Assembly (NCBI GenBank): GCA_900617975.1 | Contig: UZAE01012433.1 | Location: 26,992 to 41,781, forward strand | Length of the DNA stretch: 14,790 nucleotides | Direction of reading: 5' to 3' | From: Rodentolepis nana | Lineage: Eukaryota > Platyhelminthes > Cestoda > Cyclophyllidea > Hymenolepididae | In this document: positions 1-8,700 of the stretch, one piece after another | Position numbering within the stretch: the first letter of the stretch is position 1 | Layout of the letters: the number at the start of each line of letters is the position of its first letter | Program-made: the position numbers and the translations under genes | Notes under the pieces: generated by a model | What the model was told of the DNA's origin: nothing | Database searches by the model: none | The model's input: only the letters and a program-made list of their open reading frames with translations

Positions 1-22
1 ATGTCTCCAGGGCTAAGTAGTT

Positions 23-35
23 GGGGGGGGGGGGG
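23..35 (+). repeat. G13 homopolymer
   Basis: Uninterrupted run of 13 G on the + strand. Confidence 0.95.
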
Positions 36-116
36 ACTTGGTTGAGTCACTTACTTGAACACGCTGATCGAAAGTCATAAATGATCGCTTTGAAATTCGC
101 AAATATTTTATATCCT

Positions 117-145
117 CACCCACACGCACACACACACACACACAC
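117..145. repeat. CA dinucleotide repeat
   Basis: Imperfect (CA)n with a single CG interruption. A second short CA-rich stretch is at 2191-2209. Confidence 0.9.
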
Positions 146-210
146 CTACAGAGCAGCCGTAAATTCAACAACAAATTTCTTCCTCAAGCAGATGGGAAAG
201 GCATGATAAG

Positions 211-250
211 GAGGGAGCGAGCGAGCGAAATGGAGGGAGGGAGGGAGGGA
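211..250 (+). repeat. GAGC/GAGG purine-rich tetranucleotide repeats
   Basis: Short run of gagc units followed by gagg units at 232-250, nearly all purine on the + strand. Confidence 0.85.
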
Positions 251-571
251 ATTTATATTGCCTGCCTGTATTGTATGCAAAGCGAAGCTAGCGGAGAATA
301 TAGCCTGACAGAAACGCTCACGCAAGCTCTAAGTATAAGCACAGAGTAGTGGGGCTGTTTGGTTTGCCGACAAAAGATTACTCGCTTTTTGTTTGGACCT
401 GGGACGAGAGGAATGGTGACAAAAACGCATCTTCCTCTATTCTCTCCCAACTTCATATTCAGTCACGCCTTCATTTTTCCTTTGGAAGATCTTTGCCAAG
501 ATAACGACACCCACGACTGGCGTATTGATTTCCTCTCCCTCTATAGGCCGTGATTGAGTGTGTTTGTAGTA

Positions 572-602
<31 letters not shown>

Positions 603-619
603 GGGGGGCGAGGGGGGGG
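572..619 (+). repeat. Long G tract (G30 plus G6 and G8)
   Basis: Thirty consecutive G at 572-601, then G6 (603-608) and G8 (612-619) separated by a few bases. It fits a multi-G-tract quadruplex pattern. The length is likely unreliable in an assembly. The reverse strand reads as a spurious polyproline open frame. Confidence 0.95.
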
Positions 620-930
620 TGTCAGACAGGGTGAGGACATTCAGTTGCCTTTTAAGTTTATTTGCTAGTGGAAATGGAATATTTGTTACCCTGAAATAGT
701 AATTCCTAATGGAACTGTGCTACAATCTATTGCGGGATTTGAGGCGGCTAACTTATGCGCAAGGAAATGATTAAAGTTCTACACTCAAAACATTTTTTAC
801 CGCTCTGTGGAAGCCTAGTGTTTAGTTAGTTTAGTTCAAACAATTCTTATCGGCAGCGACTTAGTCTTTTTAGCGTTGTGCAATGATAAACTTATTTACT
901 GATTTTATTTTCAATCAGTGGAAGTAGTAG

Positions 931-1470
931 TTTCAACGTAAGGATACGAATCAATTGGTCTCGAACCTTTTACAGTTTGGTGTAATAGTAATGGTTAAAA
1001 GTGTTGCCAAACAACTTGCTGTGAGGAAATCAATTAATATGTTATTGGGCATTTGATGCCAAACATCTGATGGAATTATGGTCCTTCGCTGCATTCGTGG
1101 CGTAGCTTCTAACTTGCCTTCGAAATCAGAGTTCACAGATGTGTTGGTTTTTGAGCTAGTTCACCACCGTCATTGGTTATGTTCGCGTAATAAATAGGCA
1201 GGCAGAATTCCATCTTCTCATTATTTGAAGCTCCGTGATACTGTAGCTTTATGCATGATGAATGTTCCTAAATGGACTTGGAAATTATTTGGCTTCCTGT
1301 TGATTGATGAACTCTTCGAACCTAGTGAAACGAAAGTCAATGAGAAAGAAGGCAATGTCTCCGTGGTTCTTCACGATTGTGATCGAAAAGAATACGCCTA
1401 TCTATACAAATTCGACAAAGGTCTTTTTACGCCTACCAAACTCTGGTACACCGATTGCCTTGATTTATGA
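931..1470 (+). other. Unrecognised, mostly open frame with two stops
   Basis: Frame 1 from 931 to the stop ending at 1470 is interrupted only by a TGA near 1054 and a TAG at 1195-1197. The last part, 1198-1470, is open for 90 codons and has a protein-like composition (mixed charged and aromatic residues such as KFDKGLF and LWYTDCLDL). I do not recognise a family. It could be a decayed fragment of a transposon or processed gene, or simply chance: open stretches of this size are expected a few times in a window of this length. No start codon context, splice sites or conserved motif supports expression. Confidence 0.12.
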
Positions 1471-2439
1471 AGTCTGCTAAGAAAGTTCATATCTAGTTAC
1501 AAAATATCAAAGATGGGTTGGATGTACACATTTTCCTCTGTTTCAGCCTGATGTATCGATTAAGAATAGAGTTTACAACTGATCGCAATTGATCGATTTT
1601 CTGAGAGTGCTTAATCTCAATTTGTTATTTTTCAGAGAAGACTTTTATAGGCTGAGAGTTGCCTGAGACTTCTCTTGAATCCTGCTATAGACTCCCTTAA
1701 ATTATTCTTTTCTGATTACGTTGCGCATTATTCATTAAGGGAGTTGAGAGTAAGCGTGCACGCAAATCCGTTAGTCGGTTTCATAAAGGCTTAATATTTC
1801 CATTCCAACCGACCGCATTCGTGAATAGCTAAGTCAAAAACAGGCTTCGCGTTTCTTTTGGTCTCGTAATAAAGAGAATTTGAACCATTATACAACTATG
1901 ATTATTCATTGGTATCATATTAACTATAAACGCCTCTATGTAGTCTTGAACTTGATGCACATTGTAGTAAATACAAAAACATCACTATGTCTTTCATGCA
2001 CTTAAAGTATCTCTTCGGGTTTAACTATTGGAATTCCATTGATAACTTATATTATTATTGTAATCAATTAGCCTTTCGAGTAATTAACAGAAATTTCAGC
2101 CTCCATTCAGGTGGATTGGCTGTCTATTGTTTATGATTTCTAAGTGTCCGAGAGTATATATACTCGCAATTATTCTGATAAGACGCTGATACACACACCC
2201 ACACACACAATGTTTTGTGTTTACCACCGTAAACTGGAGTGCACATTATATAATTGAATTTGCATGTTTTATGTGGGAACTCTTGTAGTTTCATTTCAAA
2301 CTATCGTTGCAATTCAATTGTAAACCAGCATTTCCTCTGAAGTCTAATTCATTTTCTAGAACTATTTTGCCCACTTTCCAGCCGCCTCTCAACATTGAAT
2401 AACTCAACGTAGTGAGCACCACTTACAGAAGGTATCTAT

Positions 2440-2482
2440 GAGGAGAAGGGGGAGCGGGGGAGGAGGGGGGGAGGGGGGAGGC
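2440..2482 (+). repeat. G-rich purine tract
   Basis: Several runs of five or more G with single A or C interruptions, about 150 nt upstream of exon A. Confidence 0.85.
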
Positions 2483-2636
2483 TGCTTTAGCAATACCTCT
2501 ATCCCACATGTCTATTTAAATAACTGACTTTCTAATAACTCGCCAATCTTGCCTAGCTCGCACCTTAAGCTTGTAAATGGTCCTCTTTTCACACTCTCTC
2601 GTGAATAGACATAACATTTTTATTGCTGACTTTTAG

Positions 2637-2738
2637 CAATGCCTCGAGGATGTCCCAACGACTGCAGCAATCGAGGAATTTGCTCTCAGGGTGTTTGTGA
2701 CTGTCTAAACGGTCTAACTGGCAAGGATTGCTCTACCA
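2637..2738 (+). CDS. TENM: Teneurin exon A: EGF1
   Basis: This 102-nt exon follows an acceptor reading ctgacttttag and ends at a strong donor, CCA|GTGAGT. It opens with the last two bases of a split codon and closes with the first base of another, so it is symmetric phase 1-1. It encodes one EGF-like module with all six cysteines (residues 6, 10, 16, 21, 23, 32), including the stretch [11 protein letters not shown]. This matches teneurin EGF1 in position and spacing. The ATG at 2639 is an internal methionine, not a start codon, because the reading frame continues through the splice junction on both sides. Reading on past the donor gives an unrelated cysteine-rich tail that stops at about 2843; this is intron. 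Confidence 0.88.
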
Positions 2739-5700
2739 GTGAGTCATTTTCACAATTTTCTTCTAAATGCGTGTCCGCCTTTCCTTCCCTTTTCTGCTGT
2801 TTCTGCTGCATGTGCAGACTTTTTTGCGTCGCCACTTTTCTATAGAGCAGCGGATCTTTGCTGAATGCTCCTCAATGGGTTGGCGACTGTTCATGCTCTT
2901 ACGGTTTCTCCACATTTTCATTCTTCGATCATACTAGCTGGAATATTTAATGCTAAAGTGGTTTGGATTAGTTGCTGTTGCAGTGAAACATTCTGATTTA
3001 ACCTAAAGAGTCATATCTATAAATTTTCATGTCCACCCATTCTTCATTTATAAATAATATCCGCTTTCCGCAATGATACTTGTAGCATTGGTAACTACGT
3101 CAAAAAAACTCTGGATCCCGGCTGAAACTGGTTAGATGTGAGGACGAGAGTCGCCGGGTCTTTCATGCGGCCAGACACAACTGGCTTAGATTTTTATTTG
3201 AATTTAACCTGAAGTTGGGGGTTTTGAAACTGTTTTGGAAAGAGTGTATCAAGCCATTCACTTCTACGCATCGCTTTGTCAATTAAAATGAGTGCCCTCT
3301 TGCAGTTCTCTTCGGAGCAAATGAATTTTTTAATATCAAATGGCAGGCATTTTGATAGTTATCGTTAGCCCTTCAGTTGACTTCAGGCTTCACAGAGGGG
3401 AGGAGGAACATCAAAGTGAAAAAAAGTCGAGAGGGGGGGGGGGACAGAAAAGTGTTTCAACGATGTAAAATAGACAGACACAAAGGTAGAGTGAAAAAGT
3501 TGAGGTGAGTACTGTGGAAGTAGTCGAATATGACATACAGTGGGGTCATGGTAGTTTGAAGTCAACTACCGGTTAATTGACTTTTTGCCGTATGCGTAAC
3601 GCTGTCCAGGGTGGACCACGTGGAGGTAAGTCTATCGCACACCCCTCGGAGCATATGAAAATCTCGCATTTTGTATTCCCCTATTGCTAGGTTTTAAAGA
3701 ATATTTTTGGTCATTGCGCTTTAAGAACTCTCTATTTTTGGATATCTTTGACTTGATGGGAATTTCATGTTAAAATTGAGCTCATTTACTTGTCAATCCA
3801 AATCCTTGTACTTATTTCATTATTTCAGCATTTGCTTCTCTCAGCATGCTTTATCTAAATGCTATATTTAATTGAAATGTCGAAATCATTCCTTAATTCC
3901 TCATTGTTATAATTCAGAGCTTTATGGGAGTAAAATATTGTTTGCGTTTGCATGAAACCGACTTTCTTGTTTTACATTAATCGATACCGAGGCTATTCTC
4001 CTAACCTCGCGATTTGACATTATTTTAATAATCAGGAAGATGAATTTGCCAACGTGCAAGTATTGGTGCCCTTCTATTAATCACTGTTTCACCTAGTGTG
4101 TAATTTGCTGACTCGGTGTGGAGGGCATGCCATATAACGTCCATGTAGACACGCACACAACACGAAACACGGTTTGATATAACGAGCCGTGTTTGGTGTA
4201 TCTTACGGTTGAAATGCGCGCTATGCTAGTCATATATCTGTGGGGGTGAAGGAGGGGGAGGGGGGGGGCTAGCTATCCCAGTACTGNTTTTGTCTTCTGT
4301 TTGCTGCAAACCCATTGCAGCAGATGCCATAAAAGTCGTCGTGCCCTTCCTATCCTCCTTTGGGGCAACGCAATTTCGGTTAGTAGTGGTTTTTGGTGTG
4401 CACAAATGATAAATTATCGCTTCGTTGGTTGTGCGCTTCTATGCTTGCTTGCTTGCTAGCTGGCTTGCCTGCTTGATCTTTTTGCCCACCTGGAAAATGC
4501 TGGGTGCATCAGGCAGTTCAGGCACGAGGCTTCCTCCTCTTCTTCTTCTGCTTCTTCTTCATACACTGTGAAGAAGACGCCTTGGTTAATTACAAGCATA
4601 TTCAAGCATTTGACGCAATGAGAGTTCAGAATTTGTGGATTTACAAGTAAAAATAAATTTTATTAATCCCTAACCAGCAGAACTTTAGCACCATGGTCAT
4701 TAACATAAAATTATTTAATTGGTTGCAAGTTTTCTCTTAATGTTTGTTTGAGCCTTTGGAGGAAAATTTGGGCAAAATTGGTTGGGAAAATTTTTTTCTT
4801 AATAGGAGCAAGTACGTCAATGAAACTTGTCTATCTTTGAGGCCATTTATTTATTTCAAATGACGACAGGCCTTTTGATATTCATCATTAGCCCTTTAGC
4901 TGACTTCGGGCTTCACAGAGGGGAAGGAACATCAAAGTGAAAAATAGTCGAGAGGGGGAGCAGAGGAGTGTTTCAAGGCAGTAAAAGAGGCAGACACAAA
5001 GGTCGAAAAAAAGGTGGGGTGAATACTGTGAAAGTGGTCGAATATGACATACAATGGGGTCATTGTAGTTCGAAGTGAGAAGTCAACTGCTTGTTAATAG
5101 CCTTTTTGCCGAGTATGAGTATGCATTGCCCAGGGTACACCACGTGAAGGCAAGTCTGTCGCACACCCCATCTTTGAGGTCATAGGTGGTCAACACAAAG
5201 GCCCTAATTATCCTGTGAGAACACGTTTTGGTCTGTTTATACCTTGTCATATTGAATCAAATTCAACAGTTTAGTTAGGTAAAAGTGATAGATTTGACGA
5301 CATGGGAAAGTAATCATTTTCAGATTTTTCGAGGAGGGGAGGGGAGGGGGGGGGGGGACGATGGAAATTGGGTCACTAATTCCTGATTTATCAATTCTTC
5401 TCCCTATTTTAAGATATCAAACATCTTGAAAATTTAATTTAAATTCTAGATGTTTTTTTTCCAAGTTTCCGCATATGAATGAGACCTATTTATAAATTAC
5501 ATGGGCCCAGATCTTCATCTTTTATTGCATAGTTATTGTTGTCCCACACTATACATTCTGTTATTAAAACTCTGATTGGTTGTATTTTTTGTTATCTTAC
5601 TGCAATCTCAATGCGATTTCCTTTCCTGCCCTCCCTAGTTGATAATGTACCAATCTGCAGTGGACACGGTGAATATCGTCAAGGCAAGTGTCATTGTTTC

Positions 5701-8700
5701 CCCGAGTGGAAAGGACTCGAATGCGAGACTCTCTGGTCCGAATGCCAAGATCCAACATGTTCTGGTCATGGGAGGTGTGTAACTGGAGAATGTATGTGCT
5801 TCGACGGCTATGGCGGAGACAGCTGTCAGTTCAGTAAGTTACGATGCATGTTGGATATTACCACTCCTTTGTTTTTTTGACAGCTTGTTGATAAGACACA
5901 TCAAATTACTTGAGCCCTATTAACTGGACATTTATTTATATCAAATGGCAGGCGTTATGATAGCTATCATTAGCCCTTTAGCTGACTTCAGGCTTCACAG
6001 AGGAGTGACAAAAAGTCGAGAGGGGGGGGGGAGGAGGAAGAGAAGAACGTTTCAAAGGTGTAAAATAGACAGACACAAAGGCAGAGAAAAGGTGAGGTGA
6101 GTACTGTGGAAGTGGTAGAATGTGACATACAATGGGGTGTTGGTAGTTAGAAGTGAGAAGTCAACTGCCGATTAATAGACTTTTGCTGTATGAGCATACG
6201 TTGGCCAGGGTGCACCACGTGGAGGTAAGTCTATCGCGCACCCCGTTAACTGGACATGGAATTACCCACTCAGTGTAGGTGGATGATTATTAGTTTAATG
6301 TCGACTTTAATTTGATCGCTTCGTTCTAAATGTGCTATACTTGGGGTATCTTACATACGTGTCTTTTGGCGTAAATGTGGTATATATTTTCGTCGAGTGC
6401 CGTTTTGTAGACAGCCGCACAAAGCAACCTTCGTTAAAAAGTTTAAAAATGACTAAATAGAAGTGTCGTTTAGAAGTGAAATAGCATATCTTATTTCGGA
6501 TCTTTTGTGGTCAAACTATAAGGGCTTGTTCAAATCATAGGTCCCATCTTAGATGCCATTTAGACACATGGCTTTCAGTACCAAATCGTTTTATTGCATT
6601 CCTCAAACTAATCATTCCTTGAAATTATTTCCACTTGCTAATTTGGAGCGTAATTTTCAAGATAAAAGGCTTGGAAACGGGAGTAGGTGTTGCTTCTCAT
6701 GACCAACTATCTCAATCGTGCCTCTCCTCCAATTCATTTTCTTCTTAATGCCTCTCCTATTACCATAGTGTTAAGGTGTCATAATCTCTTGAGATTGATT
6801 GTGTCTTCCCGACAAGCTCACAAGTCCTCACGCATGTAGATTTACTTCATTCATCTGTCTCAAGAATGCTATTCGACCTGAGTGTTATTCCAATCTTTGC
6901 GATATTTTCAACCCAGAGAGTTGACACCAAATCTAAATTAGGTGCAATTATTCTTTAATTACCAACTATTCTTCACTAGCAATTAGACTATCGGTATTTA
7001 CAAGCTGTGATTTCCTCGAAGCAAATTTCGCCTAATTCACTCCTTTCTTGATAATCAACGCAAATTTACGTAGGTCACGCACTCTTTTGATGGCAGCAAT
7101 TTGCTGATTAGTCCGAGGTAGGATGAATTTAAGGCGGCTGTGGGGTGGGGGTGGTAGAGGGGGGGGGGAGATTTCAAATTAATTACACTGTCTAGATCTC
7201 CCTGACAGAACTATCATCGTCATCATTCTCATACATATTTGACTGTAAAACTGTCTTCCTTCACTCTTATTTTCCACCCTTTAGGGGTATTTTATTCCTG
7301 TGTGCACATATAGAAGGTATAATTGGCGGTGGAAGGGTGGGAGGGAGGGGAGGGGGGGGGGGGGGGGGGGGGGGGGGAGAGGAGTGGTACATTTTATGGG
7401 TGACGTTTTCATTGCCCCTCTATAAAATTCCGTTGATAAATAAGCCAATGTTTTGCTATGCCATCTGCTTTGTATGATAACCTTCCGACGCTGTCTTGTA
7501 CCGAAGGCAAATATGTTTCATTTCTTTTCGATGGTGTTTAGCAGTAAGAGAATCCACGTGACTTGTCGAAACAGGGCCGGGACTACGTTACGAGTGAAAA
7601 AGTTGGTGATTAATAAGTTGTGGTCATTTATGCCTCAATTACTCTGAAGCTTCTTTGCTTTCGAAGCCATTATATGTCTCTTTCAGCGAAATATACATCT
7701 CTTGAATTCGTATCGAGTTATAAATCTTGGCCCAAAATGATGATTTTTTTTCTGATTTGAAGACTTATTTCAATGCAAAGTGGTATAAAATATAGGTTTA
7801 CCGTGAATTTGTGTTTTTTACGCGTATACTTGTCTCGACTAGTTCACATTACATCATAATCCCTTGAGCGGTTAAAATTGTACGAGTGTTGTTGACAATG
7901 AAAGTCAATCCAACTCAGAGTTACTTCTGTAGACTGTCACTCATGTCGCCTCTCTATGCCTATTTTATTGCGCGCAAAAGATATGCTTGAAAATGGCGTT
8001 GTCGAAGCTCTCTTATTGCTGTTCACATAATAAGAAGGTGGACATTTTGTCGAGGGAAATAAATAATTACGCCTTAAATGTTGTGGATGGCTCGTGACTG
8101 CAGTGGGTGCGCCAAGTGTTGGCGATTTTTTTATCAGTGGGAGATTTCAGTGTTCCTTGTGTTAGGATGCTCTGACATTTAAGGCTATTGTTTATGCAGC
8201 ACTTTTCCAGATATCGTCAGTGGAAAAAGCATCAAGTAGTCTAATTGACTCCCGTGTGTTTGACATTGTCATGTATGTTTCTGACGCGTGTTTAAAATTA
8301 CTTGGAATTTGGGAATTACTAGTTGTAGTTACTTAAATGAGAATTTTACAAACAGACCTCGAAACTTCTTAAAAAAAAGAGTAGATGCATGTGTAAGTAG
8401 TCTTTTAAGCATATTCAAGACTAAAGCTTCCCACCACCCTTATTGTAAATGTTGATACCGCTTGAATTGTGGGGTATATTGTTTCCCTGTAGGCTCTCAT
8501 CTCAGAAACTCGCATTCTATCGTTTCCACGGTTGGCCATTCATATCGCACCGATCTTGCGGCAGATGCAGGCATCGATCATAGAGTTTTCTAAATGAAAT
8601 TCAATCAAGGTGCCTCATTTCAAGCAATTTGATGAGCTTTGTTGGCGAAACAATTTTATAAACGCCTCCGTATTTGCCTAAATATCAGAATGGCATTCAG

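Larger units (their letters stand above)
1..2636 (+). other. Upstream intron (or non-coding 5' part) of the teneurin gene
   Basis: No EGF-like or other recognisable coding exon was found here. It ends in the acceptor tattgctgacttttag before exon A. It contains CA, GAGG and long G tracts (listed separately) and an inverted repeat with 10-bp arms, ACTCCCTTAA at 1691-1700 and TTAAGGGAGT at 1735-1744. Frame 1 between 931 and 1470 is open apart from two stops (see the separate entry). Teneurin exons for the membrane-proximal region are weakly conserved, so a small missed exon cannot be excluded. Confidence 0.6.
2739..5638 (+). other. Intron between exon A and exon B (2900 nt)
   Basis: The intron begins GTGAGT and ends CCTAG. 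It holds two complete retroposon-like copies (3326-3645 and 4847-5169), G-rich tracts at 4241-4268 and 5331-5357, a GCTT-type repeat around 4442-4475, a CTT-rich stretch near 4532-4560 with a small hairpin (CTTCTTCA 4554-4561, TGAAGAAG 4569-4576), and the single ambiguous base N at 4287. The segment 3109-3186 is visibly GC-richer than its surroundings. No additional exon was found. Confidence 0.85.

Noticed and set aside
437..640. Minus-strand open frame with a polyproline run
   Set aside because: It is the reverse reading of the G30 tract and has no other protein-like feature.
919..937. Possible 19-nt micro-exon between ttcaatcag and GTAAGG
   Set aside because: The flanks look like splice sites, but 19 nt is not divisible by three and nothing else supports it.
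2639..2845. ATG-initiated small cysteine-rich protein
   Set aside because: The first 33 codons are exon A of teneurin; the cysteine-rich tail is translation past the GTGAGT donor into the intron.
5066..5078. TTCGAA in retroposon copy 2 as a tRNA-type B box
   Set aside because: It is not conserved in copies 1 and 3 and lies about 100 bp from the element head, too far for a typical tRNA-derived SINE.
5536..5880. 114-residue protein with a hydrophobic N-terminus resembling a signal peptide
   Set aside because: The hydrophobic part is the polypyrimidine region upstream of the exon B acceptor; the frame enters intron again after 5833.
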